64,000 nucleotides of DNA from Melieria omissa (Eukaryota; Arthropoda; Insecta; Diptera; Ulidiidae): NCBI GenBank assembly GCA_963971225.1, contig OZ020269.1, positions 105,060,486-105,124,485 on the forward strand, given 5' to 3'. The notes under the pieces were generated by a model. It saw only the letters and a list, made by a program, of their open reading frames with translations. It had not been told where the DNA came from and made no database searches. Shown here one piece after another: positions 20,724 through 31,570 of the stretch; the first letter of the stretch is position 1; every line of letters begins with the position of its first letter. The position numbers and the translations under genes are program-made.

Positions 20724-20880
20724 CAGTGGCGGATTCAGGGGGGTTGAAACTCCCTCAAATATTAGGGTCGACTTTACAACCACATACAACTCAAAAGGCA
20801 TACACATTAACATTTATGAATATTAAAGAACTATTTTCTGAAACCCCCAAGTTTTTTTTTTTAATCCGCCCCTGAACTAG
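20724..20880. mobile_element. hAT-like MITE (CAGTGGCGGATTCAGGGG)
   Basis: The left end CAGTGGCGGATTCAGGGG and the right end (read in reverse, CTAGTTCAGGGGCGGATTAA) share TTCAGGGG and GGCGGATT. The interior words TTCAGAAAATAGTTC and TTTAATATTCATAAAT recur, reversed, at 44810-44880. CAGTGGCGGAT tips are common in hAT MITEs. Degenerate; no duplication recognised. Confidence 0.6.
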
Positions 20881-20980
20881 AGCAACATTAGCGCGTCAAG
20901 TTATTCTCTTTCCAAATGGTAAGCAAAATCATTCCTTCGAATATATAAATATATTTAAAAAAATGCATATGCACGTACGA

Positions 20981-21944
20981 GGTCTGTTCAAAAAGTATCG
21001 CGATTTTTGTGTTTTTTCAAAAATAATTTTTTTTAATGTTCATTTTATTTATCTATCTATTTTGTCTGCTTCAAAAACTCCCCATCAGATATTATACAAG
21101 GTGGGCCCTCTGTTTTTTTACCCTTTCGACCCCAAAGTTGCCTGAGAGCAACTTCATCTATTTGTCATCTTATAGCAAAAGCTACGATTGATTTATGGGT
21201 TTAATTTAAGTAGGCACCAATAAATTTATATTTTTAGAAGTGAGTTCAAATTACAAAAATCTTACTGTTATCCCCAAAATAATTTCCAAAAATTTGCAGT
21301 GATATCAGGGAGAGTTTGTATTCTAATTGAAGTCTACGAATTGGGTGCGTTTGATCAAAACCCTGTTTCTTGAATAATGGTTAATTAAAATCAAAAACTG
21401 GTAATTTTGTATTATTCCATAAATATTGAATAATTTTTCTGTAATTAAAAAATATTGTTACAAAATTGATTTAACCCGTTTTAAGCTAAAATTGTTCAGC
21501 TACTTTTTCGATGCCATCTTTATCTCCTCAATCGTAAGAGTAGCGTCGTCCTTCCATCGGCCTCTTCAGTTTCGTGAGCAATAAAAAATGGGGCCTGGTC
21601 TGGGAAATACGGTAGCTGAGACATCATTAGTGTGTTGTTTTTTGCCAAATATTCGATATCTCCCGGCACTCTGAGAACATTTTGTACCACCGATAAACGT
21701 TGCTTCGGTTCAAGGTAGCTTCACCATATGCCACAGTCAACGTTTGGAATGCGTTCACGCATTTAATTTTTTTTCACACAAAATAATATAGATTATTTGA
21801 TCCATTTTTTGGAATAATGTAAGACGAACCAGCTGTTAAAACTTAACTGAACATTCAAAATAGCCACAAGTAACACAACGCTACAAAAATATCAAATATA
21901 GATACGTAACCCGCGGAAAATTTGCCATACTTTTTGAACAGACC
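20981..21944 (-). mobile_element. Internally deleted mariner with nested MITE
   Basis: Perfect 18 bp inverted ends GGTCTGTTCAAAAAGTAT (20981-20998 and 21927-21944). The minus strand holds broken transposase pieces: an N-terminal block near 21640-21760 (AFQTLTVAYGEATLNRSNVYRWYKMF, partial) joined to a C-terminal block (SQLPYFPDQAPF), with the catalytic middle missing. MITE family B (21121-21498) sits in its left part. Confidence 0.85.
21121..21498. mobile_element. MITE family B, partial copy inside a mariner
   Basis: Starts CCCTTTCGACCCCAAAGTTG and matches the 12152-12770 copy in reverse orientation, including TACGAATTGGGTGCGTTTGA. It stops near 21498, where mariner sequence resumes, so the right end is missing. 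The left flank is TTTA, not TTAA. Confidence 0.8.
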
Positions 21945-22192
21945 TTTTTTATACTCGTAATATATGTTTGCATTGACTCATTGCATAATACAGGTTTCAA
22001 TGCATAGATATCAGAGATGGTCTATGGAAAGCTCCCCACTTGCCATTCGAATTCGGTATAAAACTTGAACCGGACACTTGTTCGTTGTTGGGCTGTGAAG
22101 CCAAATCACTGATCAGGATTTGTTCATTGTGCCTAATGGCAAAACTACTCGTTGCGTCAATAAAATCGTACACTCCTCCTATCAGTAGTTTC

Positions 22193-22582
22193 ACTCACTG
22201 TCCCTGAGTCCTACCTCCACTCTGCAGCTCGTTGGAGTCATCACCAGACACTGCGGATTTGATCTATGTTTACCAAATGGCGCCTCTCGTCCAGTGATGT
22301 CTGCCGTATCTGTGGAGATGAAGAAGAAGTAGAAACGATACAACACTTCTTGTGCCACTGCCCGGCTCTGCAGGAACGCCGACTCCTGACAGAGCTGGCT
22401 TGCGCGGCGGAAGTTGAAATCTCGAATCTGCTCTCCTTCATTAAGACGTCGAACTGGTTGCCCCCTGACTGAGACTGTTGGTTAGCTCCAAAAAACCATA
22501 AGAAGGGATTCACAATGGGCCATTTTGGCCTCCGGGGGGAAGTGCGGTCCTGCTGCATACACCCTTCCTTACCTAACCTAAC
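22193..22582 (+). mobile_element. 5'-truncated LINE with CCTAA tail, copy 2
   Basis: Encodes LQLVGVITRHCG, the zinc motif CRICGDEEEVETIQHFLCHCP and an end SNLLSFIKTSNWLPPD, followed by the family 3' UTR and tail ACCTAACCTAAC. A 16 bp target duplication CTCCTATCAGTAGTTT lies at 22177-22192 and 22583-22598. A short deletion removes part of LGSRFLADL relative to the other copies. Confidence 0.92.
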
Positions 22583-22599
22583 CTCCTATCAGTAGTTTT

Positions 22600-25035
22600 C
22601 ATTAAATCAAAGCGCAGAGTCTGCAATATTAGAATTGTTACTATCAGAGATTATCCTTTAGATTATAATTTATGGTGTGAAACCAATTTCAAATCGGTTC
22701 AGTGCAATACAACTTCCTGCAAAGCTCATCCAGTGCTTTTAAATTTTGGAACCAGATGCACATTTATTATTACTGCACACTAAACCCCACTGACTGTGGT
22801 TGGGTAATTCTTTTCCTCAACTTTTTGTTGATTTATTTTGCTCAGGCAAAAAGTTAGCTACTAATAATGCACATCGTAATGTGATAATGATGTTGCAGAA
22901 AAAAATGAAATTTCATGAGCTATGAGCGAAGACGACATGAATCTTTTGCAAACTTCATTAATTGTTGGCATATTTTAAATAGCAAAATGTGGCAAGTGGC
23001 AGGTTTCCCCACATCTACGTTTCGCACTCGGCAAAACCGCAAATATGAGCTGAAGCTGGCGCTGGTAATGGCAACGTGTGCAGGTGTGTGCGCACGCACG
23101 CATGCGGTGCTGTGTGTGTGACTGGCTGTGTGTGTTTCGACATCTTTTTCCTGCATGTCTGCGGCGAGCACAAAGAGGAAAATTAAACGTTAATTAAACT
23201 TCTTCTGGCTGAGGAGACATGCAGCTGTGGCGGACAGGAGAGACGACGAAGGTGTGCGGCGGCAGCAGACGGCACAACAGGAGGGAAGCAATAAACCATT
23301 CGGTTGCTGGCAGGTTGCACACTACGTGCAAGAGCAGCTCTGCGTCTAGTCTGCATGTGTTTTGGCCTAACCGCATAACGGTTAAAGGAGTTTTGTCAAG
23401 TGTTGCCATATGTTTATGGTTTCGGGAAATGTATTTATGCAATGCGTATGCGGACGAGCGTTGGTGCAAATTGTGAAATTAAGTTAAAAGTGAAAATTTA
23501 ACTTTATTTAAGTATTAATTATGAAAATCTACTGTTTGCGGTTGACATTTTGAACGTTTGAGAAACATGGAAGTGATTCGATGCTGTGGTAATATCAATG
23601 ACTGGATAGTTTTAAAACTAAGTAACTGAAACCACAAAATAAGAAAAGGTATGAATTGCAAAAGTTGTTGGATTTACTTGGCCATGGGATTTTCAAGGGT
23701 TGGCTTAACAGCTTCAAGACCGCTTTGAGTGCACAGCACCCAAAACTCGCCAGCGATACGTGTCTGCATTTTCTGATACCATTAGGCGGCCCCATCCACT
23801 TGCCGTAAGTTCAATGCTGTACCGCCAATCAAAATGAAATCAACACGCAAATGGCTTTTGCAAAACTTCCTCATACCACTGCTCACCCATCCACCCAGCG
23901 TCGCACTCCGTCCGCCCTTCATACAACGACTTTGACGATTTTGCTAGCGCAACACATCGTTAGGCAAATTATCTGAAATATTGCAACCAAGAGCAGCAAC
24001 ACAGCAACAGCCACAGCCACAGTCAGTGTAACGGCAAATATCGATTAGGCGCTCAACAACCGACAACATTGGCTCGCCCACGTTGATGAAGTTCGAGCTC
24101 AAGGCTCCTCACAGCGACTCCATCTACTTGTGCTTTCTTCCTTCCTTCCTGCCTTCCTGCCTTCCTTCCTTTCTTCCGTTCTGTCACAGATTTTGTTTGT
24201 TGTTGCTGCTGTTGTTGTTGCTCATGGTTGATGCTGCCGCTCTAATGCCGTTGATGATTGCTTTAGTGTTGTTGTTGTTGCTGATGGTGTGTTGCTACTG
24301 TCAATATGATGTGGCGGAGGCCTTTGCTTAAATGCGATATTTTTGTTGTTGTTGTCGTCAAGAGTGCACACAAGCTTGAGCGATTATTTTAGCCATTTGA
24401 TATCCACATCCACCTCCAACACTTTCACATCTTTGGCAGTAATTTTTATCGCCAACGCCAACAACAACAATTTTGCATAGCTCGCTGCCATTGCGCGCCA
24501 TTGAAAATGTTGGCCCTTCATGTTAAACGAATCGTGTGGCAAATGTGCGATATGTCAAAGTAGACACACACATACACATACACCCACCTATAATACTTGT
24601 ATACATACAAAACTCCTTTCTAGAGACGATAGTCTTTGAAACGGGGTTGAAAAGCGAGATATTTGGTGTTTGAAATATTTAAAAACATAAGTTGATAGGA
24701 TAATGTTTACTATGCTGGAACTGCAATATTGAGATATTTAAAATGCTTTTAGCCCATTTAAACACTTTCTTTTCATTATTTTAGTTAGTGTGGCAGCTAA
24801 GGGATCTCACAAAAGCCAGACTTGGCCAATTGGGGGAAAATCCCAAACTACAAACTCTCGCGTAGAATAGAACAGGAAGCCATTAAGTCTTTCTTACCAA
24901 GCGATTCCGTTGATTGGCACATTTTTCTATTAACTGGTTCATGAAATTTGTTAGTGTACGTTTTCGTTAACCTTTGGAAGGTTTAAATTGTGCTTTAAAT
25001 GATAACATCGTGTGACAAAAATAAAAAACAATTTT
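22600..25035. other. Unique-looking intergenic sequence with microsatellites
   Basis: No gene supported. Contains a TG/CG-alternating stretch near 23080-23125, a CCTT/CCTG microsatellite at 24137-24175 and repeated TTG at 24197-24290. The open frames here are low-complexity translations. Confidence 0.5.
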
Positions 25036-25036
25036 C

Positions 25037-25505
25037 ACACCGGAAAAATCCATATGGGCGTGAAACTAGAGACCAAACATAGTAATACTGCGATTTCAGT
25101 TTTTCATTTATAAATCGTTTGTCCCTCAAAGGACTTCAAAATTTTGAAGGGGATAAAAAATAACAAAATATACAAAATACTTAACCTCATTACAATATGG
25201 CGTTATGTACCTATATCAAATGAAAGAGGAAAGGCTCAAGAATTTAAATAAAAATGATTATTTATCTATTTGAAAAAAGGATATGAAAAAGGTCCTTTGA
25301 AAATTTTAATCCTTAATATCCCTGAAAATTTATAACGAATTTTCTTGAAAAGTAAGTATGTTAAAACCCAAAATCTCCTTGATCACGTGTCAAAATTTCA
25401 TTATTCTAGCTTCTTTTTTATTTGAAATACTGATACTCAAATAAATTAGAATTTTTGTACTTCATTAGAATTCAGATTTTTTAATAATTTTCGAACCAAT
25501 AAAGT
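25037..25505 (+). repeat. Dispersed repeat, unknown family, copy 1
   Basis: From CACACCGGAAAAATCCATAT to about 25505 it matches 57783-58170 in the same orientation (shared words include GGGCGTGAAACTAGAGACCA and TCAAATGAAAGAGGAAAGGC). Non-coding, with no terminal repeats seen. It lies about 350 bases from a CCTAA-tailed LINE; the partner copy lies within a relic of the same LINE family. Confidence 0.8.
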
Positions 25506-25851
25506 TAGAGTTAGAGAATTAAAGACATTGGTTTTGTAGTAGAAATGTAGGATTACTAATTTTAAAAGAATCAAACCCTTCAAACCGGAACAAATGAATA
25601 CGAAACGAAACTTTTGACCATTCAGGAAACCTAATGTTCTGACTAAAACTTATCGGCCTGAGTTGTTTATTCAATGTACTCTACTTCTAGGTTAATATAT
25701 ATAGCTGATAAAATCTATAATATAGATATTTAATATTTTGGTTTTTAAACTTTAACAACAGCTTGGCTTATATTTTTTTAATTTTAAATTTTTTTCAAAG
25801 TGGTTTTCTAGTAACTAACTTGCATTAAAAAGAAACACCTACGTTTATTTT

Positions 25852-26910
25852 AGGTTAGGTTAGGTTAGGTTAGGTTAGGTTAGGTTAGGTTAGGTTAGGT
25901 AGGGAAGGGTGTGTGCGTCCCAAGGCTAGCACTTCCACTCGGAGGCCAAAATGTCCCATTGTGAATCCCTTCTTAGAAAATTCTGGAGCTAGCCAGTGGC
26001 TCTCAGTTCGGGGCAAACCAATTCGACCTCTTGATGAAGGAGAGTATATTCGAAATTTCAACTATTGCCACGCAAGCCAAGTCTGCCAGAAACCTTGATC
26101 CCAGAGTACGGAGACGGCGTTCCTGCAGAGCCGGGCAGTGGCCCAGGTAGTGTTGGATCGTTTCCACTTCTTCCTCATCTCCACAGCTTCTGCAGACATC
26201 ACTGGACGAGAGGCACCATTTGACAAGCATAGATCCAATGGCGCAGTGTCCAGTAATGACTCCAACAAGCTGCCTAATAGAGGTTCGACTCAGGGACAGT
26301 ACAAATCGTGTTTTCCTCACGGAAAGGGAAGGCCATATTGCCCGGCAGGTACTGCAATCAGTTCTGCTCCGCCATGAGGACTCGATGTAAGTTTTGCTCA
26401 ACCTGTCAATACGCAAATACAGGGCAGATATCGGAGGTAGCACAGAGTTATCCACTTCGGTGTGAGGCAGGGCGACCCCCTTTCTTGCCATCTCATCCGC
26501 TGCCTCGTTTCCTGCCACTCCAGAGTGGCCCGGAACCCAGCAGAGAGTGACTCGGTGATGCCCGATTCCTCGAAGTGCAGTGCGACAACTCTGCACTACC
26601 TTTGATTTCACAGTGGCTGATTCCAGCGCTTTAAGAGTTGCCTGACTATCCACACAGATTGTGATATCCGTGGGTGGTAATCTGCTGTTGCGGATAAGTT
26701 CAGCAGCTTTCCAGATTGCAAAAATCTCCGCCTGAAAGATGCTACAGAGGTCCGGGAGTCTAAAAGACCGTTGTGCCCCCAGTTCATCTGAGAGACCAGC
26801 TCCTGTACCTTCCTCCATCTTGGAAACGTCTGTGAAGATGGTGATGGAGGCGTCTCTTGTCACACTTGTAAGCCCCCATTCTTCCCTTGAGGGAAAGGAG
26901 GTGTGCGCGC
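25852..26910 (-). mobile_element. LINE with (CCTAA)n tail, copy 3, longest
   Basis: On the minus strand, a 5'-truncated pol reading frame (26003-26863 and a little upstream) ends in a 3' UTR and a tail that reads as about ten TTAGG units on the plus strand (25852-25901). An 11 bp target duplication ACGTTTATTTT lies at 25841-25851 and 26911-26921. The tail is therefore part of the element, not of the target. Confidence 0.93.
26003..26863 (-). CDS. LINE pol C-terminal part: RNase H and zinc motif
   Basis: Uninterrupted 286 codon frame. The RNase H domain occupies about residues 1-130 with the expected acidic positions in TIFTDVSKM, FQAEIFAI, ICVDSQATLKAL and the His/Asp block VPGHSGVAGNEAADEMAR. 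Then come a linker, LVGVITGHCAIGSML, and a C-terminal Cys/His motif CRSCGDEEEVETIQHYLGHCP, ending ISNILSFIKRSNWFAPN. Endonuclease and reverse transcriptase regions are missing by 5' truncation. Domain order fits R1/I/Loa-like LINEs. The intact frame implies a young insertion. Confidence 0.88.
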   Translation of the reverse strand: MTRDASITIFTDVSKMEEGTGAGLSDELGAQRSFRLPDLCSIFQAEIFAIWKAAELIRNSRLPPTDITICVDSQATLKALESATVKSKVVQSCRTALRGIGHHRVTLCWVPGHSGVAGNEAADEMARKGVALPHTEVDNSVLPPISALYLRIDRLSKTYIESSWRSRTDCSTCRAIWPSLSVRKTRFVLSLSRTSIRQLVGVITGHCAIGSMLVKWCLSSSDVCRSCGDEEEVETIQHYLGHCPALQERRLRTLGSRFLADLACVAIVEISNILSFIKRSNWFAPN

Positions 26911-26921
26911 ACGTTTATTTT

Positions 26922-28369
26922 ACAAACAAGAAAATAATCCATGCTTTAGCGGGTTAACATAGATTTTAATTCCTAGCTTATTTTCAATGTAGACTTTCAC
27001 AACTCACATCTCTAAACATTAGCGTCATGTCCCTTTAATGTTTCATCAAATGCAAATCTTTATAAAGTTGAAAACACTTGGAGCATATTTGGTTTTATAA
27101 TTTTTTTCAATGCAAAACTTGCAAGTTTGGATGTGAGTTAAGGACATCAACCGGAAAGGGCACAATTAAGTTAAATTGTTATTCTCAGTCAGTCACTTGA
27201 GCAGTCAATGTGGTGCGGTTGAGTTCGTTTCCATGCTCAGAAGTATTTGTATCTTAGTGACACTTTGATGCACTTTAAATTTTTCTAATCACGTTTTATG
27301 GTAGATTGCACTTTATTAAGTGGCAATTTATTAAAATCTTTTTGCTTGCATGAATATTAAGCGAGACATGCATATTGTACTGTATCTACATATCTATAAG
27401 TATTTTAAAATGGGCTTTAAGCAATGTTCAAGTGAGTTGATAAGCTTTTGGTTTCAAGATTCCATATTAGCTGAAAGCATTAACTGCATTTTGAGAAAAA
27501 GTTTTCAAGGAAATAAACTCGAATCCTTAACACCAATGTTCCTAATGATTTACTAAACACAGAAACCACATTTTTGTTTTTTCGGTTCACTTATAAGCGA
27601 TCACCTGCAAATAAATAATCACTTTCGTGCTGTTACGAAGTTCGTAACTTTGTGGTTATTTTTTGTTTGAAGATAATTAATGGTACAATTTCCACCTCAA
27701 ACGCAACGCTCTGATAATATTCAACGACACGATGCATAAATCAAATCTTGCCTATGTAAAGCTAATAAAATTAAACTAACTTAAAAGCGGAAAGAAGTAG
27801 AACACAGAACAACGAACCGCACCAAGGCTGAAATTGAATACTTTGATTGATTTTGGACAGAGCGAGTCGGTAGCCGGTAGTTGGACTTCCGCTCTCTAAC
27901 TGCCCAATGAGTACAAAAGAGTACAAGTACAAAAAACTTCCATGAGGTGCGCCGGAAAGGGGCACAACATTTTCGAACGAGCCGCAAGCGCCATTAAAAT
28001 AACGATTCGCTGAAATTGAGATGCCATTGAACAATATAATTCTACAACAAAAACAACTATAGAGAATTTGCTGGCCATACAACAACAACAACAAAACCAA
28101 CGAAAGCGGAAATATGATAAAGGCAACACATCAACTGGTACAATGACGTAATAAAAGGAAATAATAAAAATGAAATAATTTGGCTTACTTGAGCAGAGTG
28201 TACCAAATTTGTAGATCTGCAAGGACTAAAAGAGCTAAAAATATTAAACTTTTTGGTGCATAAAAAGTTTAAAATCTAAAATAAAAGAAAAGAAGAAAAT
28301 TAATGATTGAAATTAAGTGATATAGTAGCAGAGTATGAGAAATTTGTTGATCTACAAGTATTAGCAGCC
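26922..28369. other. Intergenic stretch without recognisable features
   Basis: Nothing supported as a gene. AT-rich; 27780-28110 is a more balanced segment with CAA repeats. GCGGGTTAAC at 26949-26958 looks like a lone TTAA-element end without a partner. Confidence 0.4.
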
Positions 28370-28373
28370 TTAA

Positions 28374-28706
28374 CCCTTCGTTAGTCAAGTGGTTACATAT
28401 CTGTGACCGTAAGGAATAACAGCCAAAGTCGAGTTAGGACAAAATTGAGTTATTACCACAATTGCATTCGTCGTATTCAAATGTACTACTACACAAAATT
28501 CTATGGCTTTTGCTTATAAAATGAATATTTTAGGCTCAAAAATCTAAAATTTATCTAGTTAACTCTAAAGCAAATTCAAAAATTAAAAGTGCTCTCCTGA
28601 AAACTTCATAAAATCGACTTTGGCTGTTATTCCTTACGGCCACAGATATGTCACCCACAGATTCTTAAGTTGCATAGGTTACAATTTTAATTTGACTAAC
28701 GCAGAC
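28374..28706. mobile_element. TTAA-bounded MITE, family D, 40 bp inner inverted repeats
   Basis: TTAA at 28370-28373 and 28707-28710. The left tip is CCCTTCGTTAGTCAA; the right tip is decayed but still matches TGCGTTAGTCAA in reverse. Subterminal inverted repeats 28393-28432 and 28613-28652 (core CATATCTGTG, CCGTAAGGAATAACAGCC) match at about 38 of 40 positions. Non-coding. Confidence 0.82.
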
Positions 28707-29304
28707 TTAAACATTGGTTCCATTTAGATGAGATAAGTCACAATTACAATTTAAATAGGAATAAGTTAAGAAAAGAAAGAAAGGAAAACTAATTTTAAAA
28801 ATATTGTAGTGTAGTTGTATAGAGTGTGTCTAACTTGTGAGACCACAAGGACCTCAAGATTTAAAAATAATAAATTTGCCCAGTGGCTTAGTACGTAAGT
28901 TAAAGTTGAAGTTTTAAAATTGCTGATACTAAAAAATTAAAAACCTGGACACTTTTAAAATTATTGATTGAAGAATTTTTTGTTAATATATTTACATTAC
29001 ATTTTCAAGAAGATGACATTATAGTATTTTAGAATTAAGGCTTTGAGTTTGCATTCTTTAAACTTAGTACAGATTTAAGTAATTAGTTTTGATAAAGATT
29101 GCATCATATAAAAAAAATCCATAAACATATAATTGTTCGTCCTGATTGACTGACTGATTCATTATTGCCCAGCCCAAGCCGCTAAAGTTACAATTATGAA
29201 ATTTGAACTGTAGATACATCTTAAAAAAATGAACCTCCGCTAAGACGTGATTTTTTGAAATTCGGATTCTAAAGGGGCAAAACATTTGTTAAGGTGTTGT
29301 ATGA

Positions 29305-30300
29305 AGAAACTTGATATAATAGGCTTATTGATTTCAAACTTGGTGATAATACTCCATATCAAAAATTATTCGAAATGTATTTTAAAATTTTTCGAAAATC
29401 AAAACTTAAAGTGGTGAACCGAGGGTTAATGGGAGACTACGAAAGAACCCTGAATTGCCTGGTCTATTGACTCCAATGTTGGTAAAAACACTTCAAATCA
29501 AAAATAATTTGACGCGTGTTTCTCTATTTTTTTTTTAAATCAAAACTCAAAGCGGTAAACCAAGGGTTGACAGTTTGTATGAAGAAATACGATTTTTTAC
29601 GACTTTCAAATTCAAACATGGTGAAAGTACTGAAAATATGAAATAATTCGATACGTGTTTTTAATTTTTTGGAAAACCGAAATCGAACAAGGTTATTGAC
29701 GGGTTAAGAGTTTGTATGAAAAAACTGTGAAAAAACATGAATTAATGGACTTATTGTCTTCAAACTTGGTGAAAGTACTGTTAGTGAGAAATAATTCGAC
29801 ACGTATTTTTCATTTTTTCAAGAATTCAAATCTTACAGGTTCAATAATGGGTTAAAAGTTTGTATGGAAAAACAATATATTATACTATGGGCCTTTTGAA
29901 TTCAAACTTAGTGAACGAATTTAACATGAGAAATAATTCGTGTATTTAATTTTTTTGAAAATCGAAATCTGACGCTGTCAACGATTGGTTAAGTGTTTGT
30001 ATGGGGAAATACGATTTTATGGGCCTTTTCACTTCAAACTTAGTGAAAGCACTTAAAGTACGAAATAATTCGACACATGTTTTTCATTTTTTGGAAAATC
30101 GAAATGTGACGGGGTCAATGATGGATTGAGAGTTTATATGGAGAAACATGACATAATGCGCCAATTGACTTCAAATGTGGTGAAAGTATTTCAAATGAGA
30201 AAAAATTAGGGAAGTATTTTTTCATAAAAATCTGATGGGATCAACAAAGGGTTAAAAAGAACTTAATTTATTAGCCCCATTGACTTCAAAGTTTAAACAA
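29305..30300 (+). repeat. Divergent tandem array, about 140 bp monomer, seven to eight units
   Basis: Each unit starts near TTCAAACTTGGTGAAAGTAC and contains AAATAATTCGACACGTGTTT, GGAAAATCGAAATCTGAC, GGGTTAAGAGTTTGTATG and ATGGGCCTTTTGA. Unit starts fall near 29333, 29471, 29611, 29759, 29901, 30033, 30170 and 30285, so spacing varies from 115 to 148 bp. Monomers are clearly diverged, so the array is old. It ends about 40 bases before a solo LTR. Confidence 0.88.
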
Positions 30301-30338
30301 GATATCATATAAAAGCAGCATTTAGATTTTTTTTATAT

Positions 30339-30721
30339 TGTTAGGAATACTAGTTCTATTGGGCTAGTACGTCTCTCTGGATTACGCAATATAAATAAAA
30401 ACACACTCAATTTCTCAAACGCAGTCAATAAAAAACCAACAATCACTTTATTTCACAAATTTCACACTTTACTTTCACTTGTCTAAACCAAGACTGACCC
30501 GCTGCGCCGTACCCGGCTGCCTTTTATACCTGTCCAATTATCGCGCAGATCGTTCGCGCACATTCTAATTGGACTAAAAGTTTCCATTATTATTGCGGGC
30601 CATCATTGCCATATCGGAATTATAGCAAGTTTGCTAAACTCTACTCTAAAGTGTGTGCCTAAAAGTATGCCCTTAAAAGCATTCATGCATAGCACAGCAA
30701 CAGAGTGCCTTATCGTTACAA
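30339..30721 (-). mobile_element. Solo LTR with 4 bp target duplication
   Basis: Runs from TGTTAGG to CGTTACA (TG...CA ends, 383 bp), flanked by ATAT at 30335-30338 and 30722-30725. In the minus direction it shows a TATA box TATAAAAGG (30521-30529 read reversed), then about 35 bases later an initiator-like TCAGT, and downstream AATAAA signals, so the LTR is oriented minus. The 4 bp duplication suggests a Ty3/gypsy-type element. No internal coding region remains. Confidence 0.82.
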
Positions 30722-30772
30722 TATGTATGTTATTCCAAACCGATTTTTCATTTAGTAATTGCTTTTCTTAAC

Positions 30773-31014
30773 CCTCCGATGCCCAACAAGCTCCATAGGG
30801 ACCTTCTAAAAGCAATTATTTTGTATTGTATACGTGTTTGCCTATCTGTCTGTAGTAAAAGATACATATAAGTTAACTAAAAAATATACACCAGGCTTAG
30901 CCTTTCGGCTTTCCAAACACATCTACACACATTATGTAACACTACATTACACAATTACACGCCTTATATGCCATATTACAAAAGAGGTCCTTGTTGGGCC
31001 TTGGCCTTGGAGGG
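30773..31014. mobile_element. TTAA-bounded MITE, family E
   Basis: TTAA at 30769-30772 and 31015-31018. Ends CCCTCC...GCCCAACAAG and CTTGTTGGGC...GGAGGG are inverted, with a few extra bases in the right arm (CTTGGCCTT). Length 242 bp, non-coding. Confidence 0.8.
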
Positions 31015-31079
31015 TTAACTCTGGGAGTACAAGGTGTAGTGGAAGAAAGTCATTATTTTTGCAATAGATGGCTTCGGAA

Positions 31080-31570
31080 TTTTTATCTCGCGTCTCGTAC
31101 TAAAGAAACTTCTCAGACAGTGTTGTGATTGCTTGACTCAGTTCTGTTTGAACGCGTGTCAAAGATGGATTTCAGAAATGACAAAATATGTTTTGGATAA
31201 AGGCTAAAACAAAAATGCATCAAAGCCTTGGAAGACCAATTGTTAAAAAGTCGCTAAAATTGTAAAAATCTTCGAGTCCGACTGTCATGTAAACACTGTC
31301 TTGATTGTCCTGAAGCTAAACATTGCACAGAAAACCTTTTGGTATTATTTGAATAGGGCGGGATACAAAAAAAAGCTCGCAAAAAAACCACATGGCCGAT
31401 TCGAGTTGGACTAAGCCGAGATTGACGGTCAGCAAGGTTGTACTGTATGTTTGATGACATTGACAGAGAATCATTTACTATGACCAGCCAAACGCTGAGT
31501 TCGGACAAGTATGATCAACAATTGGACCGCCTGGAGCAATCGCCTAAAAAATAAAAAATGTAGCCCAGTA
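31080..31570 (+). pseudogene. Decayed mariner transposase, mellifera-like lineage, copy 1
   Basis: Fragments of a mariner transposase can be read in shifting frames: IFESDCHVNTVLIVLKLNIAQ, FWYYLNRAGYKKKLAKKPHG, and near 31470-31540 a stretch like NSDKY..QLDRLEQAIA. Many stops and frameshifts. The sequence also aligns with 47577-48060, marking a shared subfamily. Confidence 0.75.

Noticed and set aside
25852..25901. TTAGG array as a true telomere or an interstitial telomere remnant
   Set aside because: It lies inside an 11 bp target duplication as the tail of a LINE, and two sister copies have the same tail, so it is element-derived.
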